64,000 bases of DNA from Cupriavidus pauculus (lineage in GTDB: Bacteria > Pseudomonadota > Gammaproteobacteria > Burkholderiales > Burkholderiaceae): the NCBI RefSeq assembly GCF_008693385.1, contig NZ_CP044065.1, positions 930,001-994,000 of the forward strand, in the 5' to 3' direction. The notes beneath the pieces are model-generated. The model made no database searches and was not told where the DNA came from. It saw only the letters and a program-made list of their open reading frames with translations. Every line of letters begins with the position of its first letter. Position 1 is the stretch's first letter. Position numbers and translations under genes: made by a program. Shown here one piece after another: positions 27,385 through 36,478 of this stretch.

Positions 27385-28322
27385 GCGCGGGCGGTAACGT
27401 CGCCGTGGCCGGCGTGCCGGAGGCGGCGGGCACGGGCCAGCGCCTCTGGCTCGCGGCCATGCCCTGGCTGTTCGTGGTGCTATGGAGCACGGGCTTTATC
27501 GTCGCCAAGTACGGGCTGCCCTATGCGGAGCCGATGACGTTCCTGTTCCTGCGCTTTGCCGGCGTGCTGGTCCTGATGGTGCCGTTCGTCGTGCTCGCGC
27601 GTGTGCCGCTGCCGCGCACGGCGCGCGGGGCGATCGACGGGGTCCGCATCGGCCATATCGCGGTGTCGGGTCTGCTGCTGCAGGCCGGCTATCTCGGCGG
27701 AGTCTGGGCGGCGATCAAGCTTGGCATGCCCGCGGGCCTGTCCGCGCTGATCGTCGGCATGCAGCCCGTGCTCACGGCGATGGTCGCCACGCGCATGGGC
27801 GAGCGGGTACGGTTCCTGCAATGGCTCGGGCTGGTCCTCGGCCTCGTCGGTGTCGGACTGGTGGTATCCAGCAAGCTCAGCACGATCGGGCTGTCGGTGA
27901 CGAGTCTCGCGCTGGCAGTGGGCGCGCTCGCGTCGATCACGGCCGGCACGCTGTACCAGAAGCACTTCTGCCCGATGTTCGACCTGCGCATGGGCGCGGT
28001 CATCCAGTTCGGTGCCTCGGCCGTTGCCTGCCTGCCGTTCATGTTCGCGTTCGAGACGCGCGAGGTGCACTGGAACCTCGCGCTCGCCGGGGCGCTCGCG
28101 TGGTCGATCGTGGCGCTGTCGCTCGGCGCGATCTCGCTGCTGTTCCTGCTGATCCGGCGCGGGGCCGCGATGCGCGTCTCGAGCCTCATGTACCTCACGC
28201 CGCCGACCACGGCGGTCATGGCGTGGCTGCTGTTCGGCGAGCGGTTCTCGCCCGTGGCGGCCGCGGGCATGGCGGTGGCGGCGGTGGGCGTGGCATTCGT
28301 GATCCGCCGCCCGCGATCGTAG
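27381..28322 (+). CDS. EamA/DMT-family transporter (RhaT/YdcZ-like exporter)
   Basis: This 313-residue inner-membrane protein has ten predicted TM helices arranged as two EamA repeats. Family motifs visible are PWLFVVLWSTGFIVAKYGLPYAEPMTFLF at the start and LMYLTPPTTAVMAWLLFGE near the end. Such proteins usually export amino acids or metabolites. ATG 27381 overlaps the stop of the deacetylase-like gene by four bases, so the two are likely coupled. A small amine handled by the deacetylase is a possible, unproven, substrate. Confidence 0.9.
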   Translation: MSAGGNVAVAGVPEAAGTGQRLWLAAMPWLFVVLWSTGFIVAKYGLPYAEPMTFLFLRFAGVLVLMVPFVVLARVPLPRTARGAIDGVRIGHIAVSGLLLQAGYLGGVWAAIKLGMPAGLSALIVGMQPVLTAMVATRMGERVRFLQWLGLVLGLVGVGLVVSSKLSTIGLSVTSLALAVGALASITAGTLYQKHFCPMFDLRMGAVIQFGASAVACLPFMFAFETREVHWNLALAGALAWSIVALSLGAISLLFLLIRRGAAMRVSSLMYLTPPTTAVMAWLLFGERFSPVAAAGMAVAAVGVAFVIRRPRS

Positions 28323-28354
28323 TGACTACTCTAGACACAAGGAGACCCGACAGC

Positions 28355-29074
28355 ATGGCCAGCGCAGACAGCGAAGTTACCGACATCCCGGCCGAGGCGG
28401 CCATCGTCGACCGCGCGATCGTCACGCGCCGCTCGATCCGCGCGTTTCTGGACACGCCGGTGCCGCGCGAGACCATCGAGGACATTCTCTCGGTGGCCAG
28501 CCGTGCGCCGTCGGGCACGAATGCGCAGCCGTGGCGCGTGTACGTACTGGCCGGCGATGCGAAGGTGCGGCTCTGCACGGACGTGCTCGCCGCGTACGAC
28601 GATCCTGAACGCGATGCCAAGTATCACGAGGAGTATCCGTACTATCCGCGCGAGTGGGTCAACCCGTATCTCGCGCGCCGCCGCAAGGTGGGCTGGGACC
28701 TGTACGGGCTGCTGCAGATCGGCAAGGAGGACAAGGCGCGCATGCATGCGCAGCACGCGCGCAATTTCCAGTTTTTCGATGCGCCGGTCGGGATGATCTT
28801 CACGATCGACCGGATCATGGAGCAGGGGAGCTGGCTCGACTACGGCATGTTCCTGCAAAGCATCATGGTGGCCGCCCGCGCGCGCGGGCTCGATACCTGC
28901 CCGCAGGCGGCCTTCACGCAGTTCCATAGCGTCATTCGCGACCACCTGCGCTTGACGGCGGACGAGATGGTGGTGTGCGGGATGGCGCTGGGTTACGCGA
29001 ATCCCGAGGCGGTCGAGAATCAATTGATCACGGAACGTGAACCGGTCGAGGGGTTCGCGCGTTTCCTGTCGTGA
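28355..29074 (+). CDS. Nitroreductase-family FMN oxidoreductase
   Basis: This 239-residue protein shows the FMN-binding start VTRRSIRAFLDTPVPRETIEDILSVASRAPSGTNAQPWRVYVL and C-terminal FHSVIRDHLRLTADEMVVCGMALGYANPEAVEN, both typical of NfnB/NfsB-like nitroreductases. It should reduce nitro or quinone compounds with NAD(P)H. AAGGAGA stands 10 bases before ATG 28355. It lies 32 bases after the EamA gene and may be the last gene of that operon. Confidence 0.92.
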   Translation: MASADSEVTDIPAEAAIVDRAIVTRRSIRAFLDTPVPRETIEDILSVASRAPSGTNAQPWRVYVLAGDAKVRLCTDVLAAYDDPERDAKYHEEYPYYPREWVNPYLARRRKVGWDLYGLLQIGKEDKARMHAQHARNFQFFDAPVGMIFTIDRIMEQGSWLDYGMFLQSIMVAARARGLDTCPQAAFTQFHSVIRDHLRLTADEMVVCGMALGYANPEAVENQLITEREPVEGFARFLS

Positions 29075-29299
29075 CACGAACGGAGGCTCAGGAAGTGTCG
29101 CGCATGGCCGATAAACAGGAATGGCGGTCGGCCCGCGCGGCAGTGGAAGGGCATGAAGGTGATGTATCGATTTCTTTTTCCGTAATACGGAATGTCTGCG
29201 AAATCGAACTTTAACGAGCTTCTGTAAGTCTCTAATCTTGCTAAGAATTTCTTTATTTCCTAAACTAGCGCCATTCCTGATGCCGCGTCGCACAGAACA

Positions 29300-30496
29300 A
29301 TGTTCCGGACCGATTTCTCCCTATTTCGCCTCTTCAGCCCGGTTGGGCTGAATACGCTTGCAACGGCCGCGCTGGTGTCGCTGGCCGTGCTCGCCGCTCC
29401 CGTGGCCGAAGCGGCCACTTCCAAAAATGCCAAATCTGCGCAATCGTCGGGTAAGTCCGCGAAAAAGCCGGTAAAAGCGACTAAGTCTTCTGCCAAGGTT
29501 GCCGCCGCGAAGGAATCGGCGGCGCCGTCGCGCAAGACCATCGTGTTGCGGAACGGCAAGCGAACCGTCGTCGCGCAACGCGCCGCGCCGGTCCGCGCGG
29601 CCTTCGTGCCGGCCAAGCCGTCGCTCGGTGAAGCGATGGGTCTGCGCGACACCGAGGACGCGCTCGCGCTGCGTTCGTCCGTGGCGCTCGTGATGGACCA
29701 GAGCACCAACGAGGTCCTGTTTCAGAAGAACCCGACCGCCGTGCTGCCGATCGCATCGATCACGAAGCTGATGACCGCGCTCGTGGTGATGGACTCGCGC
29801 CTGCCGATGGACGAGGTGCTGACGATTGGCGAGGAAGACAAGGACCTCGAGAAGCACAGCAGCTCGCGCCTGCGCTTCGGCACGCAGCTGACGCGGCAGG
29901 AACTGCTGCTGCTCGCGCTGATGTCGTCGGAGAACCGCGCCGCGTCGGTGCTGGGCCGCAGCTACCCCGGTGGCCTGCCCGCATTCGTCTCGCAGATGAA
30001 CCGCAAGGCGCGCGAACTCGGCATGAACGACAGCCACTTCGTGGATTCGAGCGGCCTGTCGAGCAGCAACGTCTCGAGCGCGATGGATCTGGCGCGCCTC
30101 GTCAACGCCGCCTATCGCAATCCGACGATTCGCGAGTTCTCGACGCAGACCGAGCATGAAGTGAACGTGCTCGGCCGCACGCAGCATTACGTCAGTACCA
30201 ACCGCCTCGTACGCGGCGGCAACTGGGAAATCGGCCTGCAGAAGACCGGCTTCATCTCGGAGGCCGGCCAGTGCCTCGTGATGCAGGCGCGCGTCAACGG
30301 CCGCAACGTGGTGATGGTGTTCCTGGATTCGGTGGGCAAGCTCTCGCGCTTTGCCGATGCCACGCGCGTGCGCGACTGGCTCGAGCACGCGCCGGCGGCG
30401 CAGCAGCCGCACGCGTTCCCGAACTCCCCAAACCTTACGCAGGGCCCTAGCCATCCGCATGCGGTCCTGGTCTCGCAGCAGGCACGCGGCATCTGA
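29300..30496 (+). CDS. pbpG: D-alanyl-D-alanine endopeptidase, PBP7/PbpG type
   Basis: This 398-residue periplasmic serine peptidase of the S11 family has an N-terminal signal (hydrophobic TLATAALVSLAVLAAPVAEA, cleavage after AEA), then a Lys/Ser/Ala-rich linker (about residues 40-80). The peptidase domain has all three penicillin-binding motifs: SITK (SxxK), SEN (SxN) and KTG in GLQKTGF. It would trim peptidoglycan cross-links. The 225-base gap upstream (29075-29299) is AT-rich and probably holds the promoter; no gene is visible there. A strong terminator follows. Confidence 0.93.
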   Translation: MFRTDFSLFRLFSPVGLNTLATAALVSLAVLAAPVAEAATSKNAKSAQSSGKSAKKPVKATKSSAKVAAAKESAAPSRKTIVLRNGKRTVVAQRAAPVRAAFVPAKPSLGEAMGLRDTEDALALRSSVALVMDQSTNEVLFQKNPTAVLPIASITKLMTALVVMDSRLPMDEVLTIGEEDKDLEKHSSSRLRFGTQLTRQELLLLALMSSENRAASVLGRSYPGGLPAFVSQMNRKARELGMNDSHFVDSSGLSSSNVSSAMDLARLVNAAYRNPTIREFSTQTEHEVNVLGRTQHYVSTNRLVRGGNWEIGLQKTGFISEAGQCLVMQARVNGRNVVMVFLDSVGKLSRFADATRVRDWLEHAPAAQQPHAFPNSPNLTQGPSHPHAVLVSQQARGI

Positions 30497-30517
30497 CCTT
30501 TTGCCGCAGCCAACTTG

Positions 30518-30555
30518 AAAACGCGCCCGGGCGGCAGCCCGCGGCGCGTTTTTTT
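30518..30555 (+). terminator. Rho-independent terminator after pbpG
   Basis: Arms AAAACGCGCC (30518-30527) and GGCGCGTTTT (30543-30552), followed by T to 30555. The next gene starts 17 bases later, so it must be transcribed by read-through or from its own promoter inside this element. Confidence 0.85.
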
Positions 30556-30571
30556 ATGGATGGACGTTTGC

Positions 30572-31180
30572 ATGGAAGCCTCGAACAACGCGACTGTCGC
30601 CAGCGTGGGCGACGCACCGCACGATATCGAACGCGCCGCGGCGTCGCTCGTGCTCGCTTTCGATACCGATCCGTTCATGCGCTGGATGTACGACGGCCCG
30701 GACGGCTATCTGCGCGGCAGTGCCTCGTTGTTCCGCGTGCTCGTCGCCGATGCGCGGGGCGCGGGCGGCGCGCGGACGATCGCGGTCGATGGGCGCAGCG
30801 CGGGCACGGCGTTGTGGCTGCCCCCAGGCGCGGAGGATGACGATGCCGCCATCGACGACGTGGTGCGCCAGACCGTGGAGGCGCCGCTGCGGAAGGTCCT
30901 CGGCGAACTGATCGGCCGCGTCTACGAGACGCGGCCCACCGGTCCGCACTGGTATCTGTCGTCGATCGGGATCGATCCCGCATTCCGGGACCGGGGCCTT
31001 GGCGGCCGCCTGCTCGCGGAGGGCCTGCAGGCCTGCGACGCGGCGCATCTGCCCGCGTGGCTATGGTCGTCCAATCCGCGCAATCTGGATTTCTACGGCC
31101 GCCACGGTTTCGAGGCGCTGGCCACGATTCGTGTGGGAGGCGCGCCGCCGCTGTTTCCGATGCTGCGGACGGCGCGTTGA
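30572..31180 (+). CDS. GNAT-family N-acetyltransferase
   Basis: This protein of about 202 residues has the GNAT core: a beta-4 strand HWYLSSIGIDPAFRDRGLGGRLLAEGLQACDA (acetyl-CoA pyrophosphate loop RDRGLGG) and a C-terminal SSNPRNLDFYGRHGFEAL. The N-terminal half (AFDTDPFMRWMY) resembles the puromycin/tabtoxin-acetyltransferase-like subgroup. Starts at 30560 and 30572 are both possible; 30572 has GGAC 6-7 bases upstream. An open frame further upstream runs into the pbpG terminator and is rejected. The substrate is unknown. Confidence 0.85.
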   Translation: MEASNNATVASVGDAPHDIERAAASLVLAFDTDPFMRWMYDGPDGYLRGSASLFRVLVADARGAGGARTIAVDGRSAGTALWLPPGAEDDDAAIDDVVRQTVEAPLRKVLGELIGRVYETRPTGPHWYLSSIGIDPAFRDRGLGGRLLAEGLQACDAAHLPAWLWSSNPRNLDFYGRHGFEALATIRVGGAPPLFPMLRTAR

Positions 31181-31183
31181 CGT

Positions 31184-32842
31184 TCAGTGCGCGGTGGCTT
31201 CGCCCGCGCCGATGCCCGTTTCCGAACGCAGTTCCTGCGCTTCGAAGCCCGCCTTGTCCACGGCCGCGCGGCGCGACTTGTCGGTGACCGAGAACAGCCA
31301 GATCCCCGCGAAGCCGATGGTCATCGAGAACAGCGCCGGCGACGTGTAGGGGAAGGGCGCGCTCTTGAAGTGGAACACGTCCACCCACACGGCCTGCGAC
31401 AGCACGGTGAGGATCACGGCCGACAGCAGGCCGAGGAAGCCGCCGATCATCGCGCCGCGCGTGGTGCAGCCGCGCCACAGCACCGACATGAACAGCACCG
31501 GGAAGTTGGCCGAGGCCGCCACGGCGAACGCGAGCGAGACCATGAACGCGATGTTCTGCTTCTCGAACACGATGCCGAGCACCACGGCGACGAAACCTAG
31601 CACGATGGTCGTGAGCTTCGATACGCGCAGCTCCATCGCGCTCGATGCCTGGCCGTGCTTGAAGACCGTCGCATAGAGGTCATGCGAGACGGCCGTGGCG
31701 CCGGCCAGCGTCAGGCCCGCCACCACCGCGAGGATCGTCGCGAAGGCCACGGCCGAGATAAAGCCGAGGAACACGTTGCCGCCCACCGCGCTGGCCAGAT
31801 GCACGGCCGCCATGTTCACGCCGCCCAGGAGCTTGCCGCTGCCGTCCTGGAAGCTCGCATTGGTCCCCACGAGCACGATCGCGCCAAAGCCGATGATGAA
31901 CGTGAGGATGTAGAAGTAGCCGATCCACGTCGTGGCCCAGAACACCGACTTGCGCGCTTCCTTCGCGTTGGGCACGGTGAAGAAGCGCATCAGGATGTGG
32001 GGCAGGCCCGCGGTACCGAACATCAGCGCGATGCCGAACGAGATGGCCGAGATCGGGTCCTTGATGAAGTTGCCCGGGCTCATGATCGATTCTTTCTTCG
32101 CGTGGACCTCCACGGCCTTGGCGAACAGCTGCTCGGGGCTGAAGTGGTATTGCGCGAGCACCATGAACGCCATGAACGACGCGCCGCCGAGCAGCAGGCA
32201 GGCCTTGATGATCTGCACCCACGTCGTGGCCGTCATGCCGCCGAACAGCACGTACACCATCATCAGCACGCCGACGATGACGACGGCGATCCAGTACTCG
32301 AGGCCGAACAGCAGCTTGATGAGCTGTCCCGCGCCGACCATCTGCGCGATGAGGTAGAACGCCACCACGACGAGCGTGCCCGACGCCGCGAACGCGCGGA
32401 TCGGACCCTGCTTGAAGCGATACGCGGCCACGTCGGCGAACGTGAAGCGGCCGAGATTGCGCAGCCGCTCGGCCATCAGGAACGTGATGATGGGCCAGCC
32501 CACGAGGAAGCCGATGGAATAGATCAGCCCGTCATAACCGCTCGTGTAGACCGCGGCGGAAATGCCGAGGAACGAGGCCGCGGACATGAAGTCGCCCGCG
32601 ATCGCGAGGCCGTTCTGGAAGCCGGAGATGCCGCCGCCCGTGTAGAACGCGGCGGCCGATTTGGTTTTCTTGGCGGCCCACTTGGTGATGAACAGCGTGC
32701 CGATGACGAACACCACGAACATGCCGATGGCGGTCCAGTTCGTGGGCTGCTTCACCGCCTGACCGAGGTCTCCGCCCGCCGCGAGGGCGCCAGCCGAGGC
32801 AATCATGGCCGCGAGCGCGGCCGCAACGAGGCGGGCGTTCAT
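31184..32842 (-). CDS. actP: Acetate/cation symporter
   Basis: This 552-residue sodium:solute symporter (SSS family) has about 13 TM helices. Its length and motifs match Act[29 protein letters not shown] near the start, [24 protein letters not shown] and [34 protein letters not shown]. It imports acetate and other short monocarboxylates. The start overlaps the stop of the upstream DUF485 gene (ATGA) behind a near-perfect AGGAGGT, showing tight coupling. It converges on the GNAT gene with a three-base gap. Confidence 0.95.
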   Translation of the reverse strand: MNARLVAAALAAMIASAGALAAGGDLGQAVKQPTNWTAIGMFVVFVIGTLFITKWAAKKTKSAAAFYTGGGISGFQNGLAIAGDFMSAASFLGISAAVYTSGYDGLIYSIGFLVGWPIITFLMAERLRNLGRFTFADVAAYRFKQGPIRAFAASGTLVVVAFYLIAQMVGAGQLIKLLFGLEYWIAVVIVGVLMMVYVLFGGMTATTWVQIIKACLLLGGASFMAFMVLAQYHFSPEQLFAKAVEVHAKKESIMSPGNFIKDPISAISFGIALMFGTAGLPHILMRFFTVPNAKEARKSVFWATTWIGYFYILTFIIGFGAIVLVGTNASFQDGSGKLLGGVNMAAVHLASAVGGNVFLGFISAVAFATILAVVAGLTLAGATAVSHDLYATVFKHGQASSAMELRVSKLTTIVLGFVAVVLGIVFEKQNIAFMVSLAFAVAASANFPVLFMSVLWRGCTTRGAMIGGFLGLLSAVILTVLSQAVWVDVFHFKSAPFPYTSPALFSMTIGFAGIWLFSVTDKSRRAAVDKAGFEAQELRSETGIGAGEATAH

Positions 32843-33144
32843 GCGACCTCCTGCTTGATCTTGTCGGTAAGGTCGTCATACACGCTGTTGGCGTGACGCA
32901 CGTACAACCCGGTGATCACGACGGTGAAGACGATGACGAACAGGCCGATCGGCATGCCCCATGTCATCACGCCGCTGCCCACGCGCGCGGCGAGGACTTC
33001 CTTGTCGAATGCGATCAGCAGCACGTATCCGTAGTACACCACGAGCATCACGGCCGTGAGCATCCAGCTCAGCCGGCCACGACGCCTGATCAACTCCCGA
33101 TACTGCCGGCTGGCCTTCAGCCTTTCCATCACATCTTGCTGCAT
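32839..33144 (-). CDS. yjcH: DUF485 membrane protein, YjcH type
   Basis: This 101-residue protein has two TM helices ([18 protein letters not shown] and [21 protein letters not shown]) and the DUF485 arrangement. It is always found directly upstream of actP in enterics and betaproteobacteria. Function is unproven; it may assist the symporter. ATG 33144 with GCAGGAG upstream is chosen over a longer open frame. It overlaps actP by four bases. Confidence 0.92.
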   Translation of the reverse strand: MQQDVMERLKASRQYRELIRRRGRLSWMLTAVMLVVYYGYVLLIAFDKEVLAARVGSGVMTWGMPIGLFVIVFTVVITGLYVRHANSVYDDLTDKIKQEVA

Positions 33145-33163
33145 GGTGTCTCCTGCATGATCT

Positions 33164-33194
33164 TTGTCACCGTGTGCGCACGGAATGGTGACAA
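33164..33194. promoter_or_regulatory. Inverted repeat in the yjcH-actP leader
   Basis: TTGTCACC (33164-33171) and GGTGACAA (33187-33194) form perfect 8-base arms around a second small stem CCGTG-TGCG-CACGG. It lies 20-50 bases upstream of yjcH. It could be an operator or a leader hairpin; which one is not clear. Confidence 0.4.
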
Positions 33195-33324
33195 GGTAAT
33201 GCGCTCCGCTTACCCAGTTCTTACAGGGTGAGCGGCGCAATGCAGGGGTAAACGCGGGGGATGCGCGCTCTTGTTCCGACCAGAGTCGGATGAACGCGAT
33301 GCACAACGCTCGTGTGTCTGGGTC

Positions 33325-33930
33325 TCAGCCCTTTGGCTGAACGACGGACCCGTCGCGAGTGTCAGTTGCCCGTTCCTGGTCACGAGCAATGGCTACGGCA
33401 TCGCGCAGGTTTGCGCGAAGCATCTCGATGCCGCCGACGTACCCACCAAGCGCTTCGGTGGCACGTGCCTCGATCTCCGCCGCGGATGTCAGGCGCTCTG
33501 ACACCAGTGAGCGAATATCTTCCCGATCGTTTTCGGCCAAACGGGCGATCTTGCTAACCGCCAGATCGGTCGGGGAGAGGACCCTCACTCGAATTTGCTT
33601 GAGACCAAGGTCCACCGGAATGGAGTCCTCCTGGTAGTCCTCGTGCATCAGCGCGAATGTGGGGTTGTAGTTGGTGTCCAGGTAGATCGCCTGGGTAATG
33701 CCGTTCTCCAGCTTCACGTCTACGAGCAAGTCCTGCGGCAGCATTACTCGACCAGCAAATTCAGCGTCGACATCGGTTGTCACGCGGCTAGCCGTGTACA
33801 GGTGAACAGCCATTCCGCCTGCGAGGTAGACGGTCAACGGCTTCTGCAACGATAGACGTCCTTCGAGTTGGGTCATCAGTTCCCGAAGACCCTCGGCGAG
33901 TGCGGTGTGGGTGTAGAAGCCGTCGGGCAT
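33325..33930 (-). CDS. Nucleotidyltransferase-fold protein (DUF6036/AbiEii-like), putative toxin
   Basis: This 201-residue protein contains VYLAGGMAVHLYTASRVTTDVDAEF, the GG...R-T-x-D-x-D nucleotidyltransferase-like motif of the DUF6036 and AbiEii groups. It is followed by PVDLGLKQIRVRVLSPTDLAVSKIARLAENDREDI, a pattern typical of minimal NTases that act as toxins or on tRNA. It begins one base after the stop of a 96-residue partner gene. The pair sits at the left edge of the island, in lower-GC DNA. The NTase fold call is good; a toxin role is inference from gene organisation. Confidence 0.65.
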   Translation of the reverse strand: MPDGFYTHTALAEGLRELMTQLEGRLSLQKPLTVYLAGGMAVHLYTASRVTTDVDAEFAGRVMLPQDLLVDVKLENGITQAIYLDTNYNPTFALMHEDYQEDSIPVDLGLKQIRVRVLSPTDLAVSKIARLAENDREDIRSLVSERLTSAAEIEARATEALGGYVGGIEMLRANLRDAVAIARDQERATDTRDGSVVQPKG

Positions 33931-33931
33931 A

Positions 33932-34222
33932 TCAAGCGCGGCGCAGTTGCATGGTCAGCATATCGCGGAGACGCGGCACGCTCAGCACCCATCCATTGCG
34001 AACCACGTCGCCGCTGGCGACAAGATCGGTGGGGTGCTGGCTGAAGTAGGACTCGCTGGCGGTCAAGAGCCTATCTGCCTCTGACGGCATTCGCGGCCGA
34101 AGGATCATCGACGCGAGCCGAAACACGTTCGCCTCGCGTTGGTCGCCGGCACGCGCGAGCTCACCCTTTGCCGCGGCAGCGCAGCGGCTCAACAGGGTTT
34201 GCTCAACATCTCTCGACGACAT
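33932..34222 (-). CDS. Small partner protein of the NTase gene, putative antitoxin
   Basis: This 96-residue soluble protein (MSSRDVEQTLLSRCAAAAKGEL..., many Arg/Leu/Asp) has no motif I recognise. The C-terminal part (VASGDVVRNGWVLSVPRLRDML) could be a winged-helix-like unit. CGGAG lies 6 bases before ATG 34222. Its stop is one base before the start of the NTase gene (TGATATG), the usual layout of a two-gene toxin-antitoxin operon. Confidence 0.6.
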   Translation of the reverse strand: MSSRDVEQTLLSRCAAAAKGELARAGDQREANVFRLASMILRPRMPSEADRLLTASESYFSQHPTDLVASGDVVRNGWVLSVPRLRDMLTMQLRRA

Positions 34223-34785
34223 CGCGGGCTCCGTTCACCATTCAAGGCACTTTAACGGTTTATATGGGCAATCTCAAACACGTGAGCATAATCTTCCGTG
34301 TTGTAATCCATAAAGCACATTTGGATGATCCGAGCGGTGCGTCGCGGGAGCGGTGCGCAGACCATAGACCAGAGAGTAAGAGTCGTATAAGCCACTTTTA
34401 AGTCAGGTCCTTGTGGCACTGATGCAGTGCCGCGTTGGGCGTGGTGTCGCACAGGTACACCCATACGGCACTAGCAAGTTGCCTTTGGAGCGGCATTTCT
34501 CAATGCTTACTGCCATGCTGTTGCGGCGAGTCGTCTCCTGCCGGCCACACCCCCTCGAAGCACGGTGTATCGGTATTGCTGGTTTTGGTAAATTTCGGCT
34601 CTGTAGGCGTTCCACGAACTGGGCCGGCATTGCGGGGCGAAGCCATACGCGGCTCATGTTGTTCGTCGCGCTGGCGAGCAACCGATTCAGAGAAACGCGC
34701 GAGAGCGGTTTGGCCTGCTGTAGCATTATTGCGAAGATGTCTGATCAATGTGACCATCGCCCCATAAACATTTCGAGAAAAATCT
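34223..34785. other. 563-base gap without a convincing gene
   Basis: This is the divergent gap between the NTase pair and the RelA/SpoT operon. Short ORFs on both strands (for example 34413-34850 plus and 34403-34726 minus) have no family resemblance and mixed codon use. The promoter of the plus-strand operon must lie here, but no clear -35/-10 pair was found. A small RNA cannot be excluded. Confidence 0.5.
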
Positions 34786-35469
34786 ATGGACCCATCCGCA
34801 TCGCTGCCAAAGCCCTCCGACGCTGCGCCGCAGTCGAGCAAAACAGTTGACGAAGCGGCCGTGCTGTCCACCTTGGTTTCATCACTCGCGCCGCTTGATC
34901 AAGGCGGGCGCGTTAGACTTTTCAAGACGCTATGCACGTTTTTTGACTTGCCCTTTATAGAGCGCGGTACGTTTGGTCAAGCACCGTCAACGCAGTCGCA
35001 CGCTGCGGGATCGGGGGTGGTTCACCCACACGGGACGTCGAGTAATTTTTCAGAGGTACGGGCGCCGTCGCCAAAATCATTCTTAATAGAAAAGCGTCCT
35101 CAGACAGAGTCGGAGCGGGTTGCATGTCTGGCTTATTACTTTACGCACTATCGGAACGAGCCTCATTTCAAGACGCTTGATCTCAGTAAGCTGAATACTG
35201 AAGCCGCACAGATTAAATTCTCTAATCCCGCGCGAGCCGTGGACAATGCCGCAGCGGCAATGTTCCTCATTCCGGCAGGGCAGGGTAAGAAACAGTTGTC
35301 GGCTATCGGCGAGCTTTACGTTCAATCGCTCCCGGACCGGGCGGCGGCGCGTCAAGCCACCGCAGACCTTCGGCGCAAGAAGCCTCGTCGCACCGCGAAG
35401 AGTAGTGACAGCGAGACCGTACAAGCAGATGTCACCGAGAACGACGTCGATGAATCAGGAAGCCAATAA
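34786..35469 (+). CDS. Unknown protein, first gene of the ParA-RelA/SpoT operon
   Basis: This 227-residue protein is not recognised. The N-terminus (1-95) is Ser/Pro/Ala-rich and likely flexible. The central part, SERVACLAYYFTHYRNEPHFKTLDLSKLNTEAAQIKFSNPARAVDNAAAAMFLIPAGQGKKQLSAIGELYV, looks like a compact helical, possibly winged-helix, domain. The C-terminus is Lys/Arg-rich then acidic. The last 20 bases overlap the ParA-like gene, so the two are co-translated. It could be an adaptor, DNA-binding or neutralising subunit of the alarmone-synthetase system. GC content and codon use are lower than in the flanking core genes. Confidence 0.6.
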   Translation: MDPSASLPKPSDAAPQSSKTVDEAAVLSTLVSSLAPLDQGGRVRLFKTLCTFFDLPFIERGTFGQAPSTQSHAAGSGVVHPHGTSSNFSEVRAPSPKSFLIEKRPQTESERVACLAYYFTHYRNEPHFKTLDLSKLNTEAAQIKFSNPARAVDNAAAAMFLIPAGQGKKQLSAIGELYVQSLPDRAAARQATADLRRKKPRRTAKSSDSETVQADVTENDVDESGSQ

Positions 35470-36478
35470 TCCTAGAGGGCCAGCGAAGCGACTTGCCATC
35501 TATAACCACAAAGGCGGGGTCGGGAAGACAACGCTGACTGTAAATCTGGCAAGCGCGATGGCGGCGCTCGGACACACTGTCCTATTGGTGGACTCTGATC
35601 CTCAATGCAACCTCACCTCTTACCTAATCGAAGATTCGGTCGTAAACGACCTTCTCGACGAGTCGGATGGTGACAACGGACAGACTATTTGGAGCGCGCT
35701 CAAGCCAGTTGTCGAGGCGACAGGCCTACCTCGTTCGATTCCGCCTATTCAAGTCGGCCAAAACCTAAGTTTAATTCCGGGAGACGTGCGTCTTGCGGAA
35801 TTCGAAGCCGAACTTACAAGTTTTTGGGGAGACTGTTTTCAACGAAAGCTCCGGGGATTTCGTGGCACTTCGGCGTTAAGCAACGTGGTTTCTGCTGCCG
35901 TCCAGCAGACTGGGGCTACGGTCGTCTTATACGACACTGGGCCGAACATCGGACCTCTGAACCGAATCATTTTATTGGACTGCGATGCCTTCGTTGTCCC
36001 TGCGGCCTGCGAGTTGTTCTCGGTTCGCGCAATCAAGACGCTGGGCCATACCTTGGCAAGCTGGATAAGTGATTGGAGCTCAGTTGTTGAGCTTGCGCCT
36101 AGTTCAGTGAGCCTTTTGCCGGGCAGACCTCAACCGCTTGGTTATATCCCGCAGCGATTCAGAGTCTACGATTCGCTGCCGTCCAAGACGTTCCTATCGT
36201 GGTTGCCAGAGATTGAAAAGACCTTCAAATCCGACCTGTTGAGCCTGCTCGATCGAGTTGACCCATCTCTTGTGCAGACAGCAACTGCTCCACTCAATCT
36301 CGGATTTGTTCCCGATTTTGGAAGCAGAGCAGTCGCGGCCCAACGAGAGGGCGTACCTTTGTGGAGAACGGGATACGGTACAACCGTGCAGCGTAACGCA
36401 GCGTGGACTTGCTTTAGCCGTTTGGCGAAGACGATACTGGGGCGTTTGGAGGGCGTGGACAACAGGAGGGCATCTTGA
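35450..36478 (+). CDS. ParA/MinD-family ATPase
   Basis: This 342-residue protein has a deviant Walker A, YNHKGGVGKTTLTVNLASAM (about residues 18-37), switch I VDSDPQCNLT and a Walker B-like VVLYDTGPNIGPLNRIILLDCD, all intact. Typical chromosomal ParA is 210-260 residues; the extra central and C-terminal parts (PGRPQPLGYIPQRFRVYD, VPDFGSRAVAAQREGVPLW) are like ParA proteins found on plasmids and in defence islands. There is no ParB gene or obvious parS nearby, so partitioning is unlikely. ATG 35450 lies inside the preceding gene, and the stop overlaps the TTG start of the alarmone synthetase. Confidence 0.85.
   Translation: MNQEANNPRGPAKRLAIYNHKGGVGKTTLTVNLASAMAALGHTVLLVDSDPQCNLTSYLIEDSVVNDLLDESDGDNGQTIWSALKPVVEATGLPRSIPPIQVGQNLSLIPGDVRLAEFEAELTSFWGDCFQRKLRGFRGTSALSNVVSAAVQQTGATVVLYDTGPNIGPLNRIILLDCDAFVVPAACELFSVRAIKTLGHTLASWISDWSSVVELAPSSVSLLPGRPQPLGYIPQRFRVYDSLPSKTFLSWLPEIEKTFKSDLLSLLDRVDPSLVQTATAPLNLGFVPDFGSRAVAAQREGVPLWRTGYGTTVQRNAAWTCFSRLAKTILGRLEGVDNRRAS

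Noticed and set aside
34403..34850. Short ORFs on both strands in the gap before the RelA/SpoT operon
   Set aside because: No family resemblance, overlapping each other, no good ribosome-binding sites. Kept as an unexplained gap.
35450..36478. Plasmid-type partition locus
   Set aside because: ParA is present, but there is no ParB gene, iterons or replication gene; linkage is to an alarmone synthetase.
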